From: Mercurialis annua
Taxonomy: Eukaryota > Streptophyta > Magnoliopsida > Malpighiales > Euphorbiaceae
DNA: 64,000 nucleotides
Reading direction: 5' to 3'
NCBI RefSeq assembly: GCF_937616625.2
Contig: NC_065573.1
Span: 21,033,001-21,097,000, forward strand
The notes beneath the pieces are model-generated. The model was not told the DNA's origin, did not search any database, and saw nothing but the letters and a program-made list of their open reading frames with translations. Positions 24,501-36,777 of this stretch are shown one piece after another (within the stretch, counting starts at the first letter, position 1; each line of letters opens with the position of its first letter). The position numbers and the translations under genes were made by a program.

Positions 24501-26736
24501 GGTTCCTACTTACATGCTCAGCTACTGTTGCAATGGTAAGCGATGGGTTAATGCCAACAGAACATGGGACTAAAGAAGCATCGCAGACATAGAGGCCAGG
24601 GTGAACAGACGTAAGTGTTTTTGAGTTAAAAACCTGGCCATTGTGGTTACAAACCCCGCGTAAAGAATCTGTTGATGCATTGCATCCGCCTAATAGATGA
24701 ACTGCTGTGCTCCTATACCTAGACATAAAAAGGATTCCACCCAATTTCTTGGTAAGCTTTTGAAACACTTCTATTTTTCGCGAGAGCAAAGGATCGTGGG
24801 GTGGTGTAAAACAGATTTTTTCTGTGTCTTTGTCTAAAAAAATATGCCCATTACTTTCATCATATCCCATTGCATTGAGAACAATTGCTTGAGTTGATTT
24901 TAGACCCATAGCATGTTTTAGCTTGTCAATTATCCCATGAAAAAACCAGTAACCATTTGGCCATCCATAAGTCATAATCCCTTTAAACAGTAAGAAAGGA
25001 TAAGCCCTTGGAAGAATAGCTGTCTGCAATGAAGGAAAAAACAGTAAGCAACGATAATCCATTTAAAAAAGATAATTCACTTATATATGCATTTAGGAAT
25101 TGACCAATTAATGTTCTACATATCAAATAAAGTGTTTTTGCAATCACTGAAGTATCACACCTGGATTGTGAAACCCATTGAATATGTGTAAGATGATGAG
25201 ATGGATGGCCCCGGCCGCTTGTGAAAAGGTATTTTTGGCATTTGTTCTTTGTCCAGTCCATAACCATTTAAAGGTGCAGGACTTCCAGCAAGATAAGCAA
25301 CAGTATTGCCATTACAGCTGAACCCAGATCCAAGAGTTTCTGAAAGATTCAACCCTCTCTTTTGTGACTGGAAAAGTATTTCAGCTGTACCAAAAACTCC
25401 GGCTGTGGAGAACAAGTTAAGAATCTGTTATAAGTTTAACAAGCATAATAATGAGCAAAAACCAGTAGCAACTTTACCTACCTGCTAAGATGACAAAATC
25501 AGAGGTTATGCAATCAATCTCATTTAAGTAAACACACCATCGTCTTCTTTTTCCTTTGATTCTGTCTTGCTGGAGAATTTCATGTGTGTTCTCATATACA
25601 TACTTAACTTGACTCTTGGTTATTACAGTACACCCAGCCTGCATTAGATGACGTTTAAATTTTCAAAGATATTACCAAAGCTTGTTGATTATCTCCATTT
25701 AGCACCTTAAAATCTCAGGTGACATTTGTGTCCGTAATTCCCTAAACATGCATTTAACATATCATGCAAACTTATGAAAAGAGTAGCAGAAAATTTACCT
25801 GGACTGCTGAAAGAATGTAATTTTTATCAGTAGAACTTTTGGCATCATAAGGACACCCAGCAATGCAATTACCACAGGCTAAGCAGCTATTCATCTGCCG
25901 AGGCTTGACTGCATTGGAAGGAGATTCTTCAACTTCAAAGTTCATGCTGAGCTTCACTGAGCTGTCAGTAGTTGCTTCAATATCTTCTTCAGATAATTTC
26001 TCCATTACTTCTGCAATTGGAAACTTGACCGGAATTCTTTGAATTCTCAGCATTGCTGCAGCAGAAGCTTCACAAATGTCCCAATCCTTTTCCCATTCCT
26101 TGGGCCATTTTGAATTTCTTCTAGCACGAACTGGGGTTGGCAGCATAACTCCTGCATTGACTAGTGAACCACCACCTAGCCCACAAGCCACGGCTGCTAG
26201 AGAATCATTTTGTTGATAAACCTATAATACGGAACATTTTATTAGCTCAAACACATTTTTCAAAGAGAAGAGAGGCAAAAATGCAATGTTTGGCATGCAA
26301 GTCCTTGTGATAATAATATTATGCATCGACTTGGATTGTTTCTGCCTTTACAGATAGATTACTGGCGTGTTACCATTCCCAAAAGACAGGAGATCATAGC
26401 CTGCTAACCCGTGTTTATTAGATGTATTTGATGAAACTTAAGATAAAGGAACAATATACATTGAAGAACAACCTGAAACAAAGCATCTTTTCGGCCAAAA
26501 CCGAAGCCTAAATTTCGGTTCTCCAACCTCGCAGATGACATAATCTGCAAAGTATTAGTTGGGAAATCCTTAGCTTCCCATCTCTGGCCTTTCTCAATTA
26601 AACAGACCTTTATTCCTGCCATTGACAATCGACAAGCAGCAACAGAGCCACCATATCCAGAGCCTACAATAATAGCATCAAAGCCATCATTTTGTTCATC
26701 TCCATCCCATTCTTCTAAGTATGCTTGTGTTCCCAT
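21556..26736 (-). CDS. GMC (cholesterol oxidase-like) oxidoreductase / alpha-beta hydrolase fusion, copy A
   Basis: Nine exons, 5' to 3': 26736-26473, 26221-25799, 25638-25482, 25402-25161, 25023-24080, 23980-23637, 23208-22951, 22839-22634, 22272-21556. All are GT-AG with consistent phases; 1184 codons, no stops. The N-terminal half is a GMC flavoprotein: FAD motif VGSGYGGS (24-31), GLGGGSLVNAG, His471 in VHLLGGC, and Asn521 in GINPSLTIA. These positions match the His/Asn pair and NP motif of cholesterol oxidases. Inside it is C201LACGNCIAGC211P, a Cx2Cx2Cx3CP ferredoxin-like motif. After a linker (MDFIPTDSCH region) the C-terminal part is an alpha/beta hydrolase: LLLNGYSTESYWLP, elbow AHCAGG with Cys898 where Ser is usual, and GHSD with His1102. 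The end is hydrophobic (VAVLLFLFFLVPLIGLFM), suggesting a membrane anchor. The substrate is unknown; a sterol or lipid is a guess from the family. Copy B lies upstream. Confidence 0.9.
23248..23564. mobile_element. MITE in fusion gene A intron 6
   Basis: 317 bp flanked by an 11-bp direct repeat ATACTCACATG (23237-23247 and 23565-23575). The ends carry GGAGTGTGC and its inverse GCACATCC, followed inward by CAGTTCGAACCGAACTG and CAGTTCGGTTCAG. Mutator-like by duplication length. It is absent from the matching intron of copy B. Confidence 0.8.
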
Positions 26737-27799
26737 TTCTCCTTTTTAATCCAAGAGGACCGAATAGGTATTTCAGAATTAAAGTATATATCTCACATAT
26801 GTACGAAGTAACCAAATAAAATGAGACGAATCAAAAATTTTAGTTTCAGTCTCGGTCAAATCGGGGAAAATAAACTGCAAAAATGAATGCAGCACACATT
26901 TTATCGTTTGTCTCCTGCAATCTAATAAGTATTTTACTAAAAAAATTCTGCATAGAGGTCAAAGTATTTCAATGGATACTCTAAAAACAAAAGGGTTATG
27001 AAGAGACTAATATTTATTTGGTTTGGGAAGTTTTGTCCCCATAAATTAATGATGCTCAAGTTAAAACGCTACTACTACATACCAAAATTGACTTTTCATA
27101 ATTTGACTTTGCCATTATCAAAAGCAAATCTAAATTTGATAATGACAGCAGGTTGTCCAAAATGAATTTAAATCTCATTAAATATGAGTTTTCCAAACTA
27201 CCAAAACAGAAAAGCTTACTAAACCTAGTTGACCTGCTTGTGTCACGAAATATAAAAGCATTTATTTAGCTTGATACTAGCATCATCAAACTGCAATTAT
27301 AAGCTATCAGGATAAGACAGATGTGCGTGCTATCATAACTCTATACTGTGTCTTATCCTTATAACCTCGTTATGCAAATAACAAGGAAAACTGTTTATTT
27401 CCTATATGACTAACACGACGAAAAGTGGAAGAAAGCATGTTCAGACAGATCTCTCAATAAGTACACTATAAATGCACAAAAACTAAGATTTCTTTGTCAT
27501 AAATTATCGAATATTAAGTATCCCGTTGGCATCTTCTAATTCTTTTTCATTAGTCTCATTTTACTTTCTTCTTCTCTTTATTAGTTTTTGGAAAGTTAAA
27601 AATATAAAACAAAATTCAGTTTAACTGAGTAGTCAACTCTCATGGGTAAAATGCTTATAGTTTGTAGCACAATTTTGATATTTAAAAGAAAAATAATTTA
27701 GAGCAAGAAATAAAATCATGCAAACAGTAACATGACATGAAAGAAAAGTTGAATTAAATTCTTGCAAATAATTAATTTCAAACAAGACAGGTACCACAT
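26737..27799. other. 5' flank of fusion gene A
   Basis: AT-rich with no gene. It is expected to hold the promoter of copy A. A near-palindromic pair TATCAGGATAAGACAGATGT and ACTGTGTCTTATCCTTATAA occurs at about 27307-27364. Nothing else recognised. Confidence 0.35.
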
Positions 27800-28380
27800 G
27801 TTGATCTACCTGCAATCTTCTCACCTAACAAGTACAGCAAATAAATCATATGATCTAGAAATGCAAGAATTTAGTTAAATTTATTGTCAAATCTGCAAAG
27901 GATACAGCTGCTACAGTTCTATTCTTTCAAATTAAGAAGGAAAATTAAGGGAAAAGGGAACATTTTAAAAGAATTTTGAGAAAAATATATATAAATCATG
28001 TGTTGACCGATAGGATTGCACAACCAATGTTATCAGCAAAAAACAATGAAAACAATTTCTATAAAACATGTCCCATTTAGTCAAACTAAACGGATACCCA
28101 TAACTAAAGATATGAAACCTCTTCCTAGATGGGAAAAGATATAATATTATCAAAAATTTCCTGCACTGACCAAACATAATATTGATCTGTCTAGTCTCTG
28201 GTCCTTCAATAATACAAAAAGTTACTAACACCAAAAATAATTGGCAAAGGAACTTGAAATTCCATTTCCTCAATTAAAGATTTGAACAAAAATAAGAAAC
28301 ATAAGGAACCTGGGGAAGGAATCTTCCTTTTGGCTAATAGCTGCTCACTGCTCCTCGACTCCAGGCTTTCCGGGTATGTC
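27800..28380 (-). pseudogene. Decayed fragment of an ORANGE-type gene (exons 2-3)
   Basis: On the minus strand, GTATTATTGAAGGACCAGAG (ending near 28190) matches the start of OR-like exon 2 and encodes FCIIEGPET. About 90 bp further, CTAGGAAGAGGTTTC matches the exon 2 end and its donor. At about 27824 GTGAGAAGATTGCAGGTAGATC matches the start of exon 3 (RRLQVDQ for RRLRIQQ). The middle of exon 2 has deletions and the frame is lost. A CCAGGTTCC at about 28310 could be the remnant of the exon 1 donor. Exons 4-8 were not found. It lies 170 bp downstream of fusion copy B, marking it as part of the duplicated block. Confidence 0.75.
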
Positions 28381-28552
28381 AGCTAGACATGCAAAATTCT
28401 TTAACACTGAAAATACATACAATGTTATTAAAATTGATGAAACATATTACACATTATGCATCCTAATATTATAGCAATTATCAAATATTTGCATCAAAGA
28501 TAAATGAACGTAAGACTAAATTTTGGAGTTTTATTTTCACTGTATCTGAGAA

Positions 28553-31500
28553 CTACATAAAATGGCTGAAATTACACAGAAAGAAAAACAAAAGCAACAA
28601 GAAAACTACAACCAAAGGAGAAAACCAACTACTAGATCCTCTATATCCTTCATAAGGATCATTGCTCCAATCCAATACCTCCTTACTATACTTCCTTCTC
28701 TTAAAGCTTACCACACCATTGCCTTCTAGTTCAGCCAATCTAATATGAGATAATAGATGAGGAAAAACCTTCTCATAAGACTTCTCTCCAATTAACAGAT
28801 CTGAATGCCCGAATCCATCTACAACCACTCTTTCATGTCTAAAACCTGGTTGGTGAAGCTTCATGTACTTGTTAGCGAGAAATGAAGTCTCTGGAGTCAC
28901 AAGGAGACTCCGCCCACCAGAGATATAGAGTGTAGGGACTGCCATCCTCTCTGGATGAATTAAGTAAGAGTTATTACCATCACTATCCACGAGAAATCCA
29001 GAGTTGCAGATTTTTCTAAGGTGAGGAAATGCTGCCATGGGAAGCCTTGTTGAGCTATGCTCATTTAGCCATTGATGCACGGTGGGGGTCACGTTTTCAT
29101 GCCAAAATGTATTCCCAAATATTCCTGAAAATATCTCACATTCCTTGCAGGTGCATCTCTCATATCTTGGTAAGCAATAGGCAATATATTTCAAGAGCCA
29201 GTGTCGAAAACTTGCCTTTGTTGTTTCCAGCAAAGGCAGGATGTTCTTCTTGCCAAGAATAGCCATTGATACCTGTATTCAGTATTTTCAGTTAAATCAG
29301 AATCAGAGGCTTAAGCCAAAGGGAACTGCTATAAACTCCATTTCAAGTTTATTAAGCAAAGAATTATTAGAAATCTCTCAGTACAAACAATTGTATCTGT
29401 TTTATGGATTTCTACAGCCTTACCCTTTTCTTGTTTTTCTCATGTGATGGTGTCCTAAACTAACATGTATAATGTTTCACTCAATAAAATAATTTTAAAT
29501 TGTAAGGAAAATGATTCTTTGTGCAGCATATATAGCTATTCTGTCGTTGCATGCTGATCATTTGTTTCTTTTGCAATAAACAAAGATTATTTATTCTATA
29601 TTAGATCTTATTGCCATAAATAAGCTTGAAAATTCTATATATAAAAACAGTGGAAGAGAGAAGACTTGATGCAACACTAACTGGTACTAGAGGAAGCCAC
29701 ATTTTGACTCTGGCTAGTGTTGTAAGCTTGAAGAACATTGAAGAACTGGTGCAGGACAAAGAAGCTATGTGAGTTGCAGAGACATGCCCTCCCATTAAAG
29801 CTATATGAATAGCCAAGCCCCCAACACAGTGTGCAATTACATGTATCTTACAGCTCAGTCCATGTAGTTCATGGATCTTAAGAATTGCTGCAAAAGGAAT
29901 ATACAAGGGAAATGATCTTTCAAAAAAAAAATAGTGAGCCCATGAGAATCTACTCAAGTGATATTAATCTGCTTTCTCCTTACCAGCCGGGATATCAAAC
30001 TTTCCAACATCTTCGATAGTGAAGCTGTTTGCAGGATTCATGGGGTGCCATCTTGTTTGCAGTAGCCATATTTCATGCCCTTCTTCTTGTAAAGTTCTGA
30101 TGAAGTCATTTGGTTCTGTTGGAAGCCAGAAACTCTCAGTAGAATAACCATTGAGAAGGAGAACAGGATTCAGTCGTTTCACCTCTTTATTCCCTGATAG
30201 ATTTTGAATGCTTTTCCACTGCCTGCAACTAATGATATATTCGTCTCCTGGATAACATACAGAAGCCAAAGCCAACAAAATTAAATATCCAAGTCCTTTT
30301 ATTCGATGTATAAATCTGTAATCTGAATACCTGATTTTATTTTATGGAGAATGCTGCTTGGATAAGGTTCATGGCATGAATTAATTGGAATGAAATCCAG
30401 GTGACTCCCACGGGGTGTTTGTAAGATATAGGTTCTAACAAAAGTCTGTAGGAGAACATAGATGAACCTTCCTGCAGTCTGTCCTTTGAGACTTATGAAG
30501 CTCTTCAAAAGCTCTACAGACGAAATTTGAAGCTCTCCATTCAAAATCACAACTGTACTACTACAGTTGGCAGGAACTTTTTTCAATGTTACATGCAATG
30601 TCCTTGTCTCTTGCCAAGCATTAAATGCAAAGAGATACGGATTTAATATCTTTTCTCCCTGAAGAATATACCTGCACCAAAATAGATTCCAGGAGTTAGA
30701 AGTAATTTTTTAAAAAAAAAGGTGTTTTCATTCTTTAGTACTAAAAACATTTTACTTCATTAGCATACTTTGAACCAGAAGAGCCCGCAAGAAATAGACG
30801 ATAGTGCATATATTGTGTGTAGGGAGTTCTGCAATCCACCAAACACATATCTACTTCCCCATCAACGATGTGTACTTTATCTTTCTCAATGGCTCTAATC
30901 ACCATATACCCACCGACCTTTCCCCTTAGAAGAGGATGAGATCTTTTGCTGGTTGATTTCCATTCACCATATTCTTCCTGATACTGAGAATTCATTTTCA
31001 TTTTGAGATGGGCTGTGCATGGCATACCCCCGATATAGCCCCGCATGTTTTCTTTAATCACAACAGCTGAATCATGGCCCTTATCCAAACTTTTATCAGT
31101 AACATAACAAGGGTACTGATCAACAGTCGAAAAGTCAAAAGTTAAACCTTTTTTGCTATTGTAATCAAGAATATCATGCACAAGGTTCCTACTTACATGC
31201 TCAGCTATTGTGGCAATAGTAAGAGATGGGTTCACGCCAACTGAACATGGGATTAAAGAAGCATCACAAACATAAAGGCCTGGATGCACTGAAGCCGGAT
31301 TTTTCGCATCAAAAACCTGACCATTATGGTTACAAACCCCATCTGAAGAATCTGATGATGCATTGCATCCACCTAAGAGATGAACCGATGTACTTCTATA
31401 TCTAGACATAAAGAGGACTCCCCCCAATTTCCTGGTAAGCTTTTGAAAGACCTCTATTTTTCGTGGAAGCAAAGGATCACAAGGTGGACTAAAGGAGATT

Positions 31501-33976
31501 TTATTTGTAGCTTCGTCAAATGTAATACGCCCATCACTTTCATCATATCCCATTGCATTGAGAACAATTGACTGGGATGTCTTAAGACCTATGAGATGTT
31601 TCAGCTTGTCAATTATTCCATGAAAGAACCAGAAACCAATTGGCCATCCATAAGTCATAATCCCTTTAAACAGCAGGTAAGGATAAGCAGTAGGAAGTAC
31701 AGCAGTCTGCACATGAAGGGAAAACCATAAGCAAAGTAAGAGTTTATAAGAAAGAGAATCTTCTTACTTATTAATAGTGTTAAGACATAGCTAACAAGCT
31801 ATTGTTAAAGCCTCACCCAAAAGCTCAAGCTTTTGAGCGAATTGGATATTTGACATGGTATCAGAAAGGTCTAGAGTTCGACCCTTGGCAACCCCCATTT
31901 GGTTAATTAACAAAAGATAATTTGAGTGCAAGATGAGATGGGCATGGGTGCTTGTCCATTCATGCTTCAAGCCCAGTGAGCATGAAGCGTGCAAGGGTGT
32001 GTTAATATATAACTATTTGACAAATAGTCAGCCTAAAGATAGTTACAGGACATAGTAATAAATAATGGTTTGCGTTTACATTAAAAGAACAAAGAAAAAT
32101 TATGCCATCAACATAAACTAAATAATGCAGACAAAAAGATCCAATCAAGTTTTACAATCAAAAAGTTTCCAAACAGGATTGTGAAAATAGCTCATCATGT
32201 TTCGCGAACAGTTAAAGTGTCAAACCTGGATTGTGAAACCCATTGAAGAAGAATAAGATGATGAGATGGATGGCCCTGGACGTTCATGAAAGGGTATCTT
32301 AGAAATTTGTTTTCTTCCCAGACCATAACCATTTAAGGGTGCAGCACTTCCAGCAAGATAAGCAACTGTATTCCCGTTACAGCTGAACCCAAATCCAAGA
32401 GCTTCAGAGAGAGTCAATCCTCTCGTTTTTGACTGGAAAAGTATCTCAGTTGTGCCAAAAACTCCCGCTGAGTAGATCAAGTAAAGAACCTATATAAATT
32501 TAACAAGCAAAATAATGAAAATAAAGCTGTAGCTACTTTCAACCTGATAGGATAACAAAATCCGAGGTTATGTAGTCAATGTCATCCAGGTAAACACGCC
32601 ATCGTCTTCTTCTTCCTATGATTTTGTCTTGTTGGAAAATTTCATGCGTATTCTCGACCACATACTTGACTTGAGACTCGGTCCTTATAGAACAACCAGC
32701 CTGCATTATGAAACACATCGCAATTTGTTTTAAAACACATGTACAAGGCACGTAACCTCTATGGATTACTAATAACTCTATAAGGATTTATCAGCTCTTT
32801 ACAAAGTATTAAATCACAATATGCTATGCAAGTTTAGTCATCACCATATATATGGGAAGGGGTGAAGTTTGGAATTGACAAACTTCCAAAATCTATTATT
32901 ATGCTAATAGTTTTGGATTTCTAACTTGGAAGCTTGCAAGCAACTATATCCACCGCAAAGATAAATATGCAATTAATAAAATTAGCCAGCTATAGAATAG
33001 AAAAGAGGAAACACAAAAAAACACAAAATTTGCCTGGACTGCTGAAATAAGATAATTTTTATCAGTAGAATTTTTGGCATCATAAGGACACCCAGCAATG
33101 CAATTTCCACAGGCTAAGCAGCTATTCATTTGTTGAAGCTTCAAAGAATTGGATGCACATTCTTCAACATCAAAATTCATGCTGAGCTTCATTATGCTTT
33201 CAGGAGTTCCTTCAGTGTCACTTTCAGCTATTTCTTCCATTACTTCTGCACTGGGAAACTTGACTGGAACGCTCTGTATTCTCAGCATTGCTGCAGCAGA
33301 AGCTTCACATATGCCCCAATCTGTTTCCCATTCCTTAGGCCATTTTGAATTCCTTCTAGCACTAACAGGAGTTGGAAGCATAACTCCAGCATTGACTAGG
33401 GAACCACCACCTAGCCCACAAGCCACGGCTGCTAGAGAATCATTTTGTACATATACCTATGGACAGGTAAAAGAAACTTTTATAAAACAAATATATGTAT
33501 ATATATATATATATATATTTATATATACACACATTAAATAAAGATTAGAATGAAAGATTTCTCGTACATGATCAATATATGAATTACTTAAATTGTTTTA
33601 GTGGTATAGAGGTTCCTAGATTGTGTATTACAGTTTAGATTGTGATACAAGACAGTAGCTTAGTTGCAATCTCTTTTATAAGCAACGCTACCATTAGATA
33701 AAAAAAACAAAAAAAGATAAAAACCTGAAATAAAGCATCTTCTGGGCCAAACCTGATGCCCAAATTCTGGTTCTCCAACCTCACAGTTGACATGATACGC
33801 AAAGTGTCAGTAGGGAAATCTTCAGCTTTCCATCTTCGGCCTTTCTCTATTAAACAGACCTTCCTTCCTGCCACTGACAACCGACAAGCAGCAATAGAGC
33901 CACCATATCCTGAGCCTACAACAATAGCATCATAACCATCTCCAGTTGTTCCTTCAAATGGTGCCTGTCTCTCCAT
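28553..33976 (-). CDS. GMC oxidoreductase / alpha-beta hydrolase fusion, copy B
   Basis: Nine exons, 5' to 3': 33976-33725, 33456-33034, 32700-32544, 32467-32226, 31706-30769, 30671-30331, 30247-29984, 29887-29682, 29272-28553; 1180 codons, no stops. Exons 2, 3, 4 and 8 have exactly the lengths of copy A. Intron 2 begins GC (CCAG then GCAAAT) where copy A has GTAAAT. Domains are as in copy A: VGSGYGGS, C197LACGNCIAGC207P, VHLLGGC, GVNPSLTIA, then the hydrolase with AHCVGG (Cys893) and GHSD, and a hydrophobic C-terminus. The Fe-S-like motif and the Cys at the elbow are therefore kept in both paralogs. Differences cluster in the N-terminus (MERQAPFEGTTG for MGTQAYLEEWDG), the exon 7 linker and the last 30 residues. 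The 5' neighbour is the 198-codon chloroplast-type gene. Both copies appear functional. Confidence 0.9.
31776..32012. mobile_element. TRIM-like miniature LTR element remnant in fusion gene B intron 4
   Basis: Contains CCCAAAAGCTCAAGCTTTTGAG followed by TTTGACATGGTATCAGAAAGG, i.e. a short LTR-like end and a methionine-tRNA type primer site TGGTATCAGA, as in plant TRIMs. TGTTAAGACATAGC at the left and TGTTAATATATAACTATT at the right could be the two LTR starts. Boundaries are approximate. Confidence 0.5.
33491..33530. repeat. (TA)n microsatellite in fusion gene B intron 1
   Basis: A TA-rich run interrupted by TTTATATATACAC. Confidence 0.85.
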
Positions 33977-34468
33977 TTCTTTGTTTTACTTCCAAAACAA
34001 GTGTTCAAGAATAAAATATTCTAATTCATTTATATACATCACAAACTAACAAAGAAACAAAAAAAAAGTGTCAAATTCCCAGCTTCAGATAAAGTTAAAA
34101 TCTATGCAAACATGAAAGCAGCATAATTTGTCCTCAATGCTCAAGGAATGGACGCTATATAATCTCTGCCTTCCATCAAAGGAATAAATATATTCAGAAT
34201 AGGACGGATGAATAGGCTATTGGACAGAAACACATTGTCTTATTCTCATGGACTTGTTCATAACAAGGGCTAGTAAGAATGTCTCTGAAACAACAATATG
34301 ACAACCAATTATAATATAAATTGAGAACAAATTCATATCATTTACTAATGATACACTGTAGAATACACTAGAACTAACATATCATTGTTAGCCACAATTT
34401 CATTAAACTAAATGACAAAAAATTAAAATGTAGCTCTTCACATTGTACATCTCAAGCAACAAAATGAT
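33977..34468. other. Spacer between fusion gene B and the 198-codon gene
   Basis: About 490 bp with no frame; the promoter of copy B and the 3' end of the upstream gene must share it. Nothing specific recognised. Confidence 0.35.
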
Positions 34469-36083
34469 TCAAGTTCTAGCAATTTCAACTGATTTCTGGA
34501 GGGCCTGTAGAAGACTTCTCATGATTCTGGACTCACCAGGAAGTGATTGAGCTTTCAAAGGTCCATTTCTAATGGCTCGGAAAATAGGACCTGAATCACC
34601 CGTTGCTGGAAAAACCAAACAATCAATGTACACTAAGACTTCTGTCGTCCCATCTCCAATTGTAATGAAAGCCAACCTAGCTCCACCAGATATTTTATCA
34701 ACCTGTCAATGCAGATAGAATCAGGCAATCAGAAAAGCATTTTTCTAATTTTCCCATGTAACATGCTCAGTGTCAGTAAAAACAAAAGAGTGCTATAATA
34801 CCCCAGACAATCCGACGATCAAGGTTCAAGACCAACTGACCAAGTGACTGACATGGCTATATTTGTTTTACATCGCCCAATAGGAATGACTTTTGCAACT
34901 AAATGTAGTGCCAATACTAGATTCCAGAATCCAGACAGCTTGCAAATTATATTAGTTTTTGTGATTCATCCAGACTTTTCCAAAATATGAGGCTCCCAAT
35001 GCAGTGCCGGCCAAGAGCACACAAATAATGACATGCAGATTCCAGAATCAAGACAGAAGAAGACACATCTAAAAATAATACATTTATCTCATGAAACTTA
35101 ACGAAAAGAATCTAAATTTCATGATATGAAGCCAAAAAGAAAATAAGCGCATAGATATTTGGATGATCAGAACTATATTTCACTCAATTATATGCGTTCT
35201 TTTTCTACAGGTCAAAAAACGAAAAAGAACAAAAAGAAGCCAACGACAGATTAATATATTCATATAAATTCAACAAATAGTTTGATCTAACAAGACTATT
35301 CAGTGTCCTTTTGCAAAACTACAAAGCTCTATTGGATCCACATAGTAATTACAGTGATGCATAATGTAGCAGCCAAAAAATAACATCCACATCACATTGC
35401 TACACTATTCAATACATTAAATACGAGCAAGACTTGGATAGTTCAATTGAATTGGTTTCTTGCAAAAATAATGACATTACTAGCATGATTTAAGATGCTG
35501 ATTTTCATTAAATGTGTTTGCAGCTTCAAAATTAAAGTAATGAATTCCAAACAGGAAATGATAAAACTGTTAAACAAAACTAACCTTTAATGGGATAGGA
35601 AGTGGTATACTAGCTCCTTGACAAAGGCTATTTGCCCACTGTTACATATCACAATCGTTGACCGGCAATAAAACAAATTAATTTGGCAAAAAAGATTAAA
35701 AAATATTAAGAATAATCGACAAAACAAAATTAAAATCATCAGTAACATTAATTCCGAAATTGAAGATCATGTACCTGAAAAAGCAAGGTCTCAAATCTTT
35801 GAAGGTCAGTATTGGAAGGTAATTTTACGGTTCCCAAAGAGACGCCGTCATCGTCATTGGCAGTTACAGTGCCGTCGTTCGCCAGTGAGAATTTGGCCAC
35901 CGGTGACAGTTTATGACGGCCGTTGAGTCCGCCGGAGAAATGGTGATTATCTCGAGAAGTTCTAGTAGTAGTGGTGGTTATCAGGAATGGGCGGGAAATA
36001 TGTTGCTGGTGCACGTGTGAAGGAGTAGCCACACGTGTTGTTGTGTAGAGCTGGAGAAGTTGGCTGGTTGCTGCACAGGCCAT
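34469..36083 (-). CDS. Small chloroplast-type protein of unknown function
   Basis: Three exons, 36083-35775, 35638-35585 and 34702-34469, all GT-AG and in phase; 198 codons, ATG at 36083. The first 65 residues are rich in Thr, Ser, His and Arg with few acidic residues, as in plastid transit peptides. The mature part has a conserved-looking core: LQRFETLLFQWANSL, IPLPIPLKVDKI, GGARLAFITIGDGTTEVLVY, IFRAIRNG, and an amphipathic C-terminal helix SRIMRSLLQALQKSVEIA. I do not recognise a named family. The strong exon structure and absence of stops make it a real gene. No link to its neighbours' function is evident. Confidence 0.78.
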
Positions 36084-36777
36084 TGCTAGTGGCTAGCTCT
36101 ATCTTGTTTTGGAACAGATGAAATAAAGATTTTTTGGATACTAATTTATGAGGTATCAATTCATAATATCTTATCAACAGAAACAAAGAAAAACGAATAG
36201 TATTTCATAATACTGTTTTAAAATTACTCCATTTTTTTCTATATCAAAAAAGTTTACTTTTTTAAAATTTCAATATTATAAAACTATAAATAATTCCGTT
36301 AGATAAAAAATACAGTATTTTTTTTATTTTAAGAAAATCAGAAGCGATAATAATTATTTTTATAATTTTAAATCTATTCATCAAATAAAAAATGTCTAAA
36401 TCTATTAAGAACATAAATTAATAATTTATCAAATATATATGTGAAAACTATTAAAATATTTAGATAATCTTTTAAAAAATTACTTTTATTAAAATTAATA
36501 TTTAAAATCGCCCAAGCAAGACAGGTTCGAGTTAGTTACTCATAGTTTTGAAGCTCACGAAAGATGTGATTATTATTGTTGCTCGTTTAGGAATGAGGAT
36601 AGCAAATGTAATGCAAGTATCTCAGCCTTTTCAATTAGCTTCAAATTTGTACAGGAAAAGGTGAATTGCACAAAGCATACAACACCAGCGTGGTGAACTA
36701 AATCCTACAAACTCTCGAAAAAAAAGTTTTTACAAAGCAATGTTACAATCTTCTTCACTTCTTGTCATCACATAGTT
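36084..36777. other. Spacer between SNX1 and the 198-codon gene
   Basis: 36200-36500 is very AT-rich with no frame. 36540-36777 is likely the SNX1 3' untranslated region. Nothing else seen. Confidence 0.4.

Noticed and set aside
33149..33541. 130-codon plus-strand frame over fusion gene B
   Set aside because: Antisense shadow of exon 2 running into a TA microsatellite.
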